Source: Defluviitaleaceae bacterium (GTDB lineage Bacteria > Bacillota > Clostridia > Lachnospirales > WQUN01). Taken from it: a stretch of 43,961 nucleotides of DNA. How positions within the stretch are numbered: position 1 is the stretch's first letter; each line of letters begins with the position of its first letter. Below the pieces are notes generated by a model, which saw only the letters and a list, made by a program, of their open reading frames with translations, ran no database searches and had not been told where the DNA came from. The position numbers and the translations under genes were made by a program. Location: assembly GCA_009781765.1 (NCBI GenBank), contig WQVC01000009.1, positions 1 to 43,961 of the forward strand, in the 5' to 3' direction. This document shows, one piece after another, positions 7,467-14,308 of the stretch.

Positions 7467-7999
7467 AATGTAAGCTCCCGCAAACCTTCAACGAGCCGCA
7501 CAATAATTTTTCCTTCCGTCGGCGACACTTTTTTTACAAAGTCCTTAACCGCCGGCAACATGAATTCCGTTTCGCCGGAAATTACATACACATCGTTTGC
7601 GCCGGTGGGAAAAACCCGCGAGATTTCGCCCAAAAACTCGCCCTCTTCCGTTTCGACGCGAAGCCCGATTAAGTCGCGAATATAAAACTCATCTTCGCCG
7701 AGAGGCAACGCCTGCGCGTCATCCACGCAAATTACCGTACCGACCGATTCTTCCGCTGCATTTCGTGTGTCGATTCCGTCGAACTTTATCACGATTACGT
7801 TTTTTTGAAGCCTTACACTCGTAATTGCGATTTTTTGCGTTTCAATCGGTAACCGCTCAGCTACCGATTGATTTTCGCGCCTCAACAAAACTTCCTTGCC
7901 CACCAACAACCGGAATCGCGAAGGGTCGTCGGTCGTGGGCAGCACGCGAACCTCGCCGCGAATGCCTTGCGCCTTTGTGATTATGCCTATTTCAAACAT
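7463..7999 (-). CDS. rimM: 16S rRNA processing protein RimM
   Basis: A 178-residue RimM, which binds S19 and helps mature the head of the 30S subunit. The N-terminal domain starts EIGIITKAQGIRGEVRVLPTTDDPSRF, typical of the family, and the C-terminal PRC-barrel has FYIRDLIGLRVETEEGEFLG and the FMLPAVKDFV motif. The start at 7999 has AAGGAGG seven bases upstream; the frame extends to 8062 without another ribosome site. Its stop codon overlaps the trmD start, the usual gene order of Firmicutes (rimM-trmD); rpsP and rplS are not next to it here. Confidence 0.95.
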   Translation of the reverse strand: MFEIGIITKAQGIRGEVRVLPTTDDPSRFRLLVGKEVLLRRENQSVAERLPIETQKIAITSVRLQKNVIVIKFDGIDTRNAAEESVGTVICVDDAQALPLGEDEFYIRDLIGLRVETEEGEFLGEISRVFPTGANDVYVISGETEFMLPAVKDFVKKVSPTEGKIIVRLVEGLRELTL

Positions 8000-8140
8000 T
8001 GCAACCTCCTTGTTTTCGACCTGCCCTGATGCTGTAATTTTCGTTTCGGGATTGCGCGGCAAAACGCCTCGCTTTTTGCGGTTTTGCTTCGCAAAACGCG
8101 CTGCCGCTCGGCAAGCCGCGCCACCCGCTCACCGAAAATT

Positions 8141-8169
8141 TTGAACTTGCAGGGCAGGTCTTGTATAAT
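8141..8169 (+). promoter_or_regulatory. Promoter of the PHP-domain gene
   Basis: TTGAAC (8141-8146), a 17-base spacer and a perfect TATAAT (8164-8169) stand 26 bases before the PHP start codon. Upstream, 8063-8130 holds GC-rich hairpins, for example GTTTTGC/GCAAAAC with a 3-base loop, in the space between the divergent rimM and PHP genes. Confidence 0.7.
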
Positions 8170-8194
8170 ACCGGTTGACTTGGAGGTAATTCAA

Positions 8195-8911
8195 ATGAAT
8201 TTTGTTTTAGACGTACATTGTCACACAATAAGCAGCGGTCACGCATACAGCACAATCACGGAAAACGCGGCACATGCGGCAAAAATCGGGATGAAATATA
8301 TCGGAATTTCCGACCACGGGCCTGCAATGCCCGGCGGAGCATGTTTGTACAATTTCACAAATTTATGGAGTCTGCCCGAAGAAATCAACGGTGTGCGCGT
8401 ATTCAAAGGCGCGGAATGCAACATTTTGTCGGGCGGCAAACTCGATTTGGAATCAAACTTACTCGCGAAAATGGAATTTGTAATCGCGTCGTTTCACCGG
8501 GGAACGTTTCCGCCAACGGACAAGGCAACCCACACCCGCGCCGCAATTGCCGCAATGGAAAACGATATGCACATTTTAGGTCATCCCGGCGATTGCTTTT
8601 TCGACATCGACATCGAAGCCGTCATAACCGCCGCCGCCCGCACAAAAACAATCATCGAAATAAACAATCAGTCTCTCAACCCGGAATCTTATCGCTACAA
8701 CGGAAACGCAACCGTCGAAGAAATCCTGCATTTTTGCAAAAAAAAGCACGTCCCGGTAATCGCATCATCGGACGCACATTTTTCGACATATGTAGGCGAA
8801 TTATCCCGCGCGAAAGCCCTCATCGAAGCCTCCGGCATCAACGAAGAACTTGTGCTCAACACAAGCGTCGAACGATTTTTAACGGCAATACGCGCTAAAC
8901 GCGAAAATTAA
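8195..8911 (+). CDS. PHP-domain phosphoesterase (YcdX-like)
   Basis: A 238-residue metal-dependent hydrolase of the PHP superfamily. The metal ligands are visible: DVHCHT at the start, the ISDHGP motif near residue 46, a Glu in KGAECN, the HRGTF histidine, HPGD, and SSDAH near residue 197. The order and length (about 245) match YcdX-type proteins, which hydrolyse phosphate esters with three Zn2+/Mn2+ ions. Substrate unknown. The start MNFVLDVHCHT is set by GGAGGT eight bases upstream and by the promoter at 8141-8169, which makes a start at 8084 impossible. Confidence 0.87.
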   Translation: MNFVLDVHCHTISSGHAYSTITENAAHAAKIGMKYIGISDHGPAMPGGACLYNFTNLWSLPEEINGVRVFKGAECNILSGGKLDLESNLLAKMEFVIASFHRGTFPPTDKATHTRAAIAAMENDMHILGHPGDCFFDIDIEAVITAAARTKTIIEINNQSLNPESYRYNGNATVEEILHFCKKKHVPVIASSDAHFSTYVGELSRAKALIEASGINEELVLNTSVERFLTAIRAKREN

Positions 8912-8913
8912 AA

Positions 8914-9053
8914 CCTTGTCTCCGCCCAAACCCTCACGAACTTTTTGGAAAAAATTCGACAAGAAATCACAAAAAATCGCGCGAACGCGCGATTTTTATT
9001 AAAGTTTTGATGAAACTTTTTCAAAAGTTTCCGGGTTTGGGCGGAGCCCAAGG
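8914..9053. repeat. Modular palindromic repeat with bidirectional terminator (copy 2)
   Basis: The outer arms 8914-8933 and 9033-9053 are nearly complementary GC-rich sequences (core TCCGCCCAAACCC / GGGTTTGGGCGGA). Inside lie a CGAACTTTTT/AAAAAATTCG hairpin, the terminator hairpin AAAAATCGCGCG/CGCGCGATTTTT (8972-8997) and a GAAACTTTT/AAAAGTTTC hairpin. It fills the gap between the convergent PHP and PilZ genes and can terminate both. Confidence 0.85.
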
Positions 9054-9063
9054 TCTGAAATTA

Positions 9064-9708
9064 TTAACGAGCCGCTCGTGCCTTGTGCTGTTCGGCATGA
9101 ACAAATTTGATAATTTTTTCGGTTTCGGCGTCGGTAAGGCCGACAAATTCTATGCCGTGTTGCCAATTATATTTTGCCTCGTCGTTGTTTAAGCTGTGTT
9201 TGGATAAAACCGTGCCGTATACCCAAAAATTCGGGTCAATCATCGGAAGTTGAAGTTGAGCCAAATGGGTTTCGTTAATTTCGCTGACGGTAAGCAAACG
9301 GATTCCGCCGCTTGAAATATCGCGAATAAGCCCCCAGTGCGGCATTGTAATGTCGCCGTCGAGCATGTTGAAGTCAATTTTTTCGCCGCAGGCAAGACGG
9401 AACGACTGCCGACGCTGAGTTTTTACAGCCTCACCCGTTGTTTGAACCAACATGAAGTCGTAATTGTCTTTTTTTACATATCCGCGCATTACGCCCGAAT
9501 AACTGAAAACGCCCCTGTCGGTAAAGAAGCGCATTTTATACGGTTTCCCAACCGTAAGGCGCACCTCCTCGCCCCCAAGACGCATGATGTCTAAAAGAAC
9601 GCATTGGCGTTCCTCCATGACGCTGTTCACCGTCGTTATGTATGGGAAGTCGTTAATTTCACTTTTTACTTCAACCCGTGTTCTGTCCGAAATAAATCTC
9701 AAGGACAT
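9064..9708 (-). CDS. PilZ-domain protein with YcgR-type N-terminal domain
   Basis: A 214-residue protein. Residues about 1-95 resemble the YcgR N-terminal beta-barrel (GEEVRLTVGKPYKMRFFTDRGVFSYSGVMRGYV). The PilZ domain follows, with the cyclic-di-GMP motif visible as QRRQSFRL (R-x3-R) and, 30 residues on, RDISSGGIRLLT (D-x-S-x2-G). Such proteins bind cyclic di-GMP and brake flagellar rotation or tune surface behaviour. The start MSLRFISD is preceded by AAGGGGG. It is 41 bases after the zincin gene on the same strand and probably shares its promoter. The chemoreceptor at 20.6 kb is consistent with a motile cell. Confidence 0.85.
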   Translation of the reverse strand: MSLRFISDRTRVEVKSEINDFPYITTVNSVMEERQCVLLDIMRLGGEEVRLTVGKPYKMRFFTDRGVFSYSGVMRGYVKKDNYDFMLVQTTGEAVKTQRRQSFRLACGEKIDFNMLDGDITMPHWGLIRDISSGGIRLLTVSEINETHLAQLQLPMIDPNFWVYGTVLSKHSLNNDEAKYNWQHGIEFVGLTDAETEKIIKFVHAEQHKARAAR

Positions 9709-9749
9709 ATGCAAAACCCCCTTGTGAATTTTATCAATACAGCAATACA

Positions 9750-10106
9750 TTATAATCGCAACATATCGGCTTTGTCTATCTCATCTTGAATTTCGAGAGA
9801 TTTATCGCCGGCGAGGTCTTCCAAGTGGTGCGTAAGCTCGTGATGCAAAACGCGCTTTAATTCGCGACGAAAACTTTTCGGCGAAAAATTGCCGTAAACT
9901 TCAACCATCGAACCGTAATGCACGGTGATATATCGCCCGAGTCCCTGCGGCTCTCGATGATACTGCCCCAAAATAACCAAGCCGTCCGCGTCAAAAAGAG
10001 CTTCCTCCGTAAGAACGTATCCGCCGTTTAAGCGGTCAAAAATAGCCGGCGGCAAAGCGTCGGCTATTTCGTCGAGGGCAATTTGAGCTTCTTCAAATGT
10101 AAGCAT
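9750..10106 (-). CDS. Small zincin-like metallopeptidase family protein
   Basis: A 118-residue protein with the zinc motif HELTH in VLHHELTHHLEDLAG (about residues 94-105). The rest fits the 'minimal' MMP-like zincins of about 120 residues: an N-terminal helix (TFEEAQIALDEIADALP), a beta strand with LGQYHREPQG, and ITVHYGSMVEVY. The family has no established substrate. The start follows GGAGG closely; a longer frame to 10160 starts within an A/T-tract and is rejected. It is the first gene of a pair with the PilZ protein. Confidence 0.8.
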   Translation of the reverse strand: MLTFEEAQIALDEIADALPPAIFDRLNGGYVLTEEALFDADGLVILGQYHREPQGLGRYITVHYGSMVEVYGNFSPKSFRRELKRVLHHELTHHLEDLAGDKSLEIQDEIDKADMLRL

Positions 10107-10154
10107 AACGCCTCCAAAAATTTCAATTTTGCAAAAAAATAAAAAAAATTTTTT

Positions 10155-10224
10155 TAACACTCTCTAATAATATCGCACTTCGTTGAAAAATCCAATCGGG
10201 TTGGCTATAATTGGGGAGAGTGTT
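10155..10224. promoter_or_regulatory. Divergent promoters bracketed by a 9-bp inverted repeat
   Basis: To the right, TTGAAA (10182-10187), an 18-base gap and TATAAT (10206-10211) precede the gene at 10289. To the left on the minus strand, TTGGAT (10189-10194), 17 bases and TATTAT (10166-10171) precede the zincin gene. The -35 boxes lie face to face. AACACTCTC (10155-10163) and GAGAGTGTT (10216-10224) form a perfect inverted repeat just outside both -10 boxes, a layout that suits a shared operator. Confidence 0.55.
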
Positions 10225-10288
10225 GAAAAATGCCGTGAGCTGCAACGTATGCGAACGGACAATTTTTCAGACGCAGGAGGGATTCAGG

Positions 10289-10789
10289 ATGTTGGAAGTT
10301 AATGATTATTCAAACCGCAGGGGCATAGTTGTTCCGATGTTACCGAAAATTCATGCAATGCTTGCGGAAATTGCTGCGCGCGACAAGCATTCCGAGCCGC
10401 CCGAGCATGTTATAATATGGTCGCAGAAGATGCGAAAAATTCTCATGGACATCAACCGCCGTTTTATAATCGCGCTTGACGGCAAGTTTTTGGCGGGGAT
10501 TTTTTTCTACCGTCACGACGGCGGAAATATTTATATTGAAGACTTGCAGGTTGCGTGGGTGTTTCGAAATAATCCGGGCGTAATCGACGGTTTTTTGCAA
10601 CGTCTTGAGTACGATTCGGCGGCAAAAGACGCAACTTTTTTCGCAAGCGAGCGCGTAAAATCCGACGCCGACCAAGAAATTCTTGCCGCAAAGGGCTTTA
10701 AACGCGAACTCGAAGACGGTTGGGAAAATTTCGGCACACTCGCTCAGGCATCCGCCGCAATAAAAGTGCGGTACGGTCGGGGCGCATGA
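10289..10789 (+). CDS. Uncharacterised protein, possibly GNAT-fold (166 aa)
   Basis: A 166-residue soluble protein that I do not recognise with confidence. The order of elements, FIIALDGKFLAGIFFYRHDGG, then IYIEDLQVAWVFRNN, then a helix, FFASERVKSDADQEILAAKGFKRE and a final strand, is that of a GNAT acyltransferase core, where the first strand pair, the post-beta4 region and the 'A..GF' end are recognisable. The usual Q/R-x-x-G-x-G/A loop is not clear. It starts after AGGAGGG. The next gene overlaps its stop codon (ATGA), so the two are translationally coupled. Confidence 0.55.
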   Translation: MLEVNDYSNRRGIVVPMLPKIHAMLAEIAARDKHSEPPEHVIIWSQKMRKILMDINRRFIIALDGKFLAGIFFYRHDGGNIYIEDLQVAWVFRNNPGVIDGFLQRLEYDSAAKDATFFASERVKSDADQEILAAKGFKRELEDGWENFGTLAQASAAIKVRYGRGA

Positions 10790-11949
10790 GCGAAAAATAC
10801 GAGTACCCTCTGCCCGTTCTTTCCGCCGACACAGACGAAATCTCGATTGAAACAACGGGCAATTTCAACGGGCGACTTCATATAAAAAACACCGGCGGCG
10901 GCGTACTCAGGGGCGAATTGCTTTCGCGGTTGAGCGGATTGAGCTTCGAGCCGCAAAAATTCGAGGGCAATTCGCAAACAATAAATTTCACATTTAACGC
11001 GCAGACGGCAGGGCTCGGCATAGGCGAGTCCGTTTCGTCGCGCTTTTTTATTTCAACCAACGGCGGCGAAAAAGAAATTCCCGTAACCGCCAAGCTGACA
11101 AAAATGTCAATTTCAACGCCCGACGGTCACACCATTGCCAACATTCGCGATTTTTATGAGTATTCGCAAAAACATCCGGCGCAGGCGCGGCGAATGTTTA
11201 CCGACAGCGAATTTTACATGCTGCTTTTGGCGACGGGATACAAATACACCGAGGTGTACGAATCGCTGCACAAGGATGCAAATCGCGAACGCGCGATGGA
11301 TAATTTTTTTGTGCTGTCGGGGCTGAAAGGGCGAACCTGGCTTGAACTTTCCGGAGAAAAGCGGCTCGAATTTACGCGCACTCCCGGCAATAACGCAAAA
11401 ATTTCTGGCGAGCTGAAAATTAAAAAATCCGACAGCGGCTACGTTGAAGCACCGCTGAATTTTTCGGCAAATTGGTTATCGTTTTCGTCCGGCAAGCTCG
11501 CGTCTTCCGATTTCGACGAGGAAAACACCGCCGCCGTAACATTCACAATCGACCCCGAAAAAATAACGGGAAGCATCGCCCGCGACGAAATAATTATCGG
11601 TACGGACGCGGTGAGATGTTCTGCCGAAATAATTTATCGTCGCTTGCCGCCCTTTGTACTTCGTCTGAATCGCGGCACATATCGCTACTCCGACCGCGGC
11701 ACAATCGAAGTTACAAACAACACCGGCGCACCCGCTCGCCTCGAAATATTCTGCCCGGAGAGTTATATTCGCTTCGCCGCCGGGGCGTACACCATTCCCG
11801 CTCGCGGCGAAATCCACTTCGAAATAAAATTATCCGCGTTTACAAACGCGCAAATGTTTTTTCGAAAATTGCCCTTTATGAAGGCCAATATCGAAATCAA
11901 AAGCGACAGGTTCAAAAAAATTTTGCCGATTACAATTGGGGAATGGTAG
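10786..11949 (+). CDS. DUF5717-like beta-sandwich protein
   Basis: A 387-residue protein with no signal peptide or membrane segment. The N-terminal 140 residues look like an Ig-like beta sandwich (ETTGNFNGRLHIKNTGGGVLRG, FFISTNGGEKEIPVTAKL), followed by a helical linker with ANIRDFYEYSQKHPAQA and a short helical repeat region (EFYMLLLATGYKYTEVYESL). Two more beta-rich parts follow. This arrangement resembles the N-terminal section of the large DUF5717 proteins of Clostridia, but here the protein is much shorter. Function unknown. Its ATG overlaps the TGA of the upstream gene; the frame upstream of 10786 is a shadow of that gene. Confidence 0.55.
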   Translation: MSEKYEYPLPVLSADTDEISIETTGNFNGRLHIKNTGGGVLRGELLSRLSGLSFEPQKFEGNSQTINFTFNAQTAGLGIGESVSSRFFISTNGGEKEIPVTAKLTKMSISTPDGHTIANIRDFYEYSQKHPAQARRMFTDSEFYMLLLATGYKYTEVYESLHKDANRERAMDNFFVLSGLKGRTWLELSGEKRLEFTRTPGNNAKISGELKIKKSDSGYVEAPLNFSANWLSFSSGKLASSDFDEENTAAVTFTIDPEKITGSIARDEIIIGTDAVRCSAEIIYRRLPPFVLRLNRGTYRYSDRGTIEVTNNTGAPARLEIFCPESYIRFAAGAYTIPARGEIHFEIKLSAFTNAQMFFRKLPFMKANIEIKSDRFKKILPITIGEW

Positions 11950-12001
11950 AAATTTCGGCCTTGTTTTCTCAAAATCAAATTGCTCCGAAGGGTTGGGTTC
12001 T

Positions 12002-12397
12002 ATGGAAACGAAGGGTCTGCTCGCCTTAAATTATGTAAGCGACGGGGTTAATTTTCACTGCACCTGCGCTTGCGGTACGAAAATTATTCTGTCGGAGGAA
12101 CAGTTAAATCGAATACGTTCGTGCGGTTGCGCGAGCAGAAAATTGCTGCTGGCTCAAACCGATATAGCGGACGATACAAGCGAAATGGAAAAACTTTATC
12201 AACTCGAGTCTAACGAAATTCGCGGCGTAAATTTTGAGCCGAGCAAAGGCAAATGGCGCGCGCGGGTAACTTTTCAATCCAAGGAATATCACTTGGGCTA
12301 CTTTTCCGAGCAGGATGATGCCTTAAAGCAACGGCACGAAGCGGAGAAGCATCTCAACGACGATTTTCCGGCGTGGTTTCGGGACAATAAAAAATAA
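12002..12397 (+). CDS. AP2-domain DNA-binding protein with N-terminal Cys motif
   Basis: A 131-residue protein. The C-terminal half is an AP2/ERF-like DNA-binding domain: RGVNFEPSKGKWRARVTF, then YHLGYFSEQDDALKQRHEAE. The N-terminal half has the small zinc-binding pattern CTCACG...SCGC, as in phage and homing-endonuclease accessory proteins, in which it precedes AP2 or HNH domains. No HNH nuclease motif is visible, so it is probably a stand-alone DNA-binding relic or regulator of a mobile element. The chosen start has only a weak ribosome site (AAGGG 10-14 bases upstream); a longer frame begins at 11936 inside the previous gene. Confidence 0.7.
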   Translation: METKGLLALNYVSDGVNFHCTCACGTKIILSEEQLNRIRSCGCASRKLLLAQTDIADDTSEMEKLYQLESNEIRGVNFEPSKGKWRARVTFQSKEYHLGYFSEQDDALKQRHEAEKHLNDDFPAWFRDNKK

Positions 12398-12413
12398 TAA
12401 AAGAGGCTGAATA

Positions 12414-13142
12414 ATGCAAACGCAGTGGCAGGTTGAAGCGTCTGTTAAAATGTCGGCATTCATAACGGAGAAATTTCCGGCAAGTAAAATAATGTTCAGC
12501 GGTTCTGTATTGAATCCGTCAGAGTTGGATATATACAGCGATGTTGATATGCAAATAAATATGCCCGATAACACTCCCGTTTGTGTGAAGGATTTTCTTG
12601 ATGCCGCCGCAAAAATATTTTCCCCCGTACTCGGATTCGAAGTAATCAGCCACTCGCTCAAAGATGCGATTCGGGTATGTTTTGAAAACGGCATGAGGTT
12701 TGATTTGGTTTTTCGTTATCCGTGTGAAAAGCCAATTGAGTCTTCCGCGCTTAAAAACACGGTCGAAAACATTGCAAATCAATTTTAGTTCATGGCCGCC
12801 ATGGTTTTAGTGAAAATAGGGCGAAAGGATAATTTAATTGCCGCACATCTCGCTTTGGAAATGTGCCAACTAATCATCGTTATTCAAATGCTCGCGCGTG
12901 ACGAGGAGAAAGGCACAAATATTCACCGCTACGGTAATTCGGAGGCTGTACCGATTTTGTATTCTTTTGCGTCTTTCGGGCCGGGCTGTGATACGGTCGA
13001 TAAAATTCTTGCAATACTTTTTTCGGCAACGGCGGAAACGGACCGAACCACAGAAAATTTCGGATACGCCAAAAAAAGTGATGTAATAAAAAAATTGATG
13101 CATCAATTTTTGAAACTTGAGGGTGAGCAGCATAAAAATTGA
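12414..13142 (+). pseudogene. Nucleotidyltransferase interrupted by an in-frame amber codon
   Basis: Two consecutive reading frames lie in the same phase, separated only by TAG at 12786-12788. The first part (124 codons) holds the polymerase-beta-type nucleotidyltransferase motif as GSVLNPSELDIYSDVDMQI and a later DLVF aspartate. The second part begins FMAAMVLVKIGRKDNLIAAHLALEM and includes LARDEEKGTNIHRYG, the helical half of aminoglycoside-adenylyltransferase-like proteins. The expected residue in the F-x-F position is Trp, so TGG to TAG is the likely change. Other genes here end at TAG, so the codon is a normal stop. Either a recent pseudogene or a suppressed/two-part protein. RBS AGAGG precedes the first ATG. 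Confidence 0.75.
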
Positions 13143-14055
13143 CCGCTTATTGGGGATTTTAACAATTCTGCTGCAAAACGACCGCGTGACTGCGCCGTTT
13201 CTGGCAGAGAAATTCGAGGTCAATCGCCGCACAATCGGGCGCGATATTGACACACTTTGCCGTGCGGGAATCCCCGTAATCACGCATCAGGGTACGGGCG
13301 GCGGCATTTCAATTGCCGAAGGCTTCAAATTGGACAAAACTGTTTTAACCGCATCGGAATTAGCGGGAATTATTGCCGCGCTGAAGGGTATCGGCAGCGT
13401 ATCGGAGCAATCGCAAATTGAACGCACGCTCGACAAACTCGGCGCGAATGCAAACGCCGGGCGTCCGTACGACCGGGTTGTTTCGCCGCCTGTAGTAATT
13501 GACCTCGCTTCGTACCACAAAGGGGATTTGACTAAAAAAATCGAAACAATCAAGCGTTGCATTTTTGAAAAGCGCGTGATTGAGTTCGATTATTTTTATG
13601 ACAAAGGCGAAGTTCGCCGCCGCATAGAGCCGCATATTATCGTTTTTCAATGGGCATCGTGGTATGTGTTCGGGTTTTGCCGAAAGCGGCTGGACTGGCG
13701 AATGTTCAAGCTGAACAGGCTGTGCAATCTCGCCGAATGCGAAGAATCCTTCATCATGCGCGAGATTCCGCCGGAAAAACGTGAATTCGGCAACCATTTC
13801 ACCGACGAAATAAAACTCATCGCTGTTTTCGATAAATCCGCTAAACACCGACTGATTGAAAGCCACGGCATTGATTCATTTCACGAAGACGACGCCGGGC
13901 TTCATTTTGAATTCAGCTACACCAATCGAAGCTACGTTATAAGTTGGCTTCTGGGTTTCGGCGACAAAGTTAAAGTGCTGAACCCGCACGACCTTATTGT
14001 CGAAATTCAAAACATCGCAAAAAATATTTTGGCGCGTTATAGTGAGTCAAGTTGA
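13123..14055 (+). CDS. WYL-domain transcriptional regulator (HTH + WYL)
   Basis: A 310-residue regulator. Residues about 5-60 form a DeoR-type winged helix (KIDRLLGILTILLQNDRVTAPFLAEKFEVNRRTIGRDIDTL). A linker with GGGISIAEGF follows, then the WYL domain with VIEFDYFYDKGEVRRRIEP and ASWYVFGFCRKRLDWRMFKLNR, and a WCX-like end. WYL domains sense nucleic acid or nucleotide ligands. It overlaps the end of the broken nucleotidyltransferase gene by 20 bases. GTG at 13123 is chosen as the start; TTG at 13117 is equally possible and neither has a strong ribosome site. The stop codon lies within a long palindrome (14046-14100). Confidence 0.85.
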   Translation: MSSIKIDRLLGILTILLQNDRVTAPFLAEKFEVNRRTIGRDIDTLCRAGIPVITHQGTGGGISIAEGFKLDKTVLTASELAGIIAALKGIGSVSEQSQIERTLDKLGANANAGRPYDRVVSPPVVIDLASYHKGDLTKKIETIKRCIFEKRVIEFDYFYDKGEVRRRIEPHIIVFQWASWYVFGFCRKRLDWRMFKLNRLCNLAECEESFIMREIPPEKREFGNHFTDEIKLIAVFDKSAKHRLIESHGIDSFHEDDAGLHFEFSYTNRSYVISWLLGFGDKVKVLNPHDLIVEIQNIAKNILARYSESS

Positions 14056-14100
14056 AAACGGTCTTTCGCGCTTGCGCGAAAAGAACGGTTTCAATTTGAC
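14046..14100 (+). terminator. Long palindrome at the end of the WYL gene
   Basis: Arms of about 26 bases, with the inner stem TTTCGCGC/GCGCGAAA around a TT loop, pair with few mismatches and include the WYL stop codon. There is no T-run at the 3' side, so it may end transcription weakly or protect the mRNA end. Confidence 0.5.
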
Positions 14101-14132
14101 GAACCCCCGACACGAATGCTTTTGCGCAAGCA

Positions 14133-14234
14133 TAGCGAACGCCTTTGAGAACCGTGAAGGCGAGTCGGGAAATCGCGGGCTTCTGCGCGTTTTCCGACGA
14201 AACCTGAACGGATTTCTCAAGTGCGTTCGCTATA
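14133..14234. repeat. Palindromic repeat with TAGCGAACGC ends
   Basis: The left end TAGCGAACGCCTTTGAGAA (from 14133) is complementary, with small gaps, to the right end (TTTCTCAAGTGCGTTCGCTA, to 14234). A second hairpin (TCGGGAAA.../...TTTTCCGA) fills the centre. The first 31 bases (14133-14163) recur with one mismatch at 29631-29661 inside a protein gene, and the first 11 recur at the end of the window (43950). Confidence 0.65.
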
Positions 14235-14253
14235 AAAGTGCGAGTGGCCGGGG

Positions 14254-14284
14254 GTGAAACAAGAGCGTTTTTGTCTTGTTTCAC
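14254..14284 (+). promoter_or_regulatory. Perfect inverted repeat before the rhamnosidase gene
   Basis: GTGAAACAAGA (14254-14264) and TCTTGTTTCAC (14274-14284) are perfect 11-bp arms around 9 bases, 25 bases before the rhamnosidase start codon. It may be an operator or mRNA leader hairpin; there is no T-run after it. Confidence 0.45.
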
Positions 14285-14308
14285 TACATTCGCAGAGAGT
14301 GGTCGAGT

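Noticed and set aside
12786-12788. Alternative genetic code with TAG read as an amino acid
   Set aside because: Several intact genes here end at TAG (for example the chemoreceptor, GH4 and the gene ending at 11949), so TAG acts as a normal stop.
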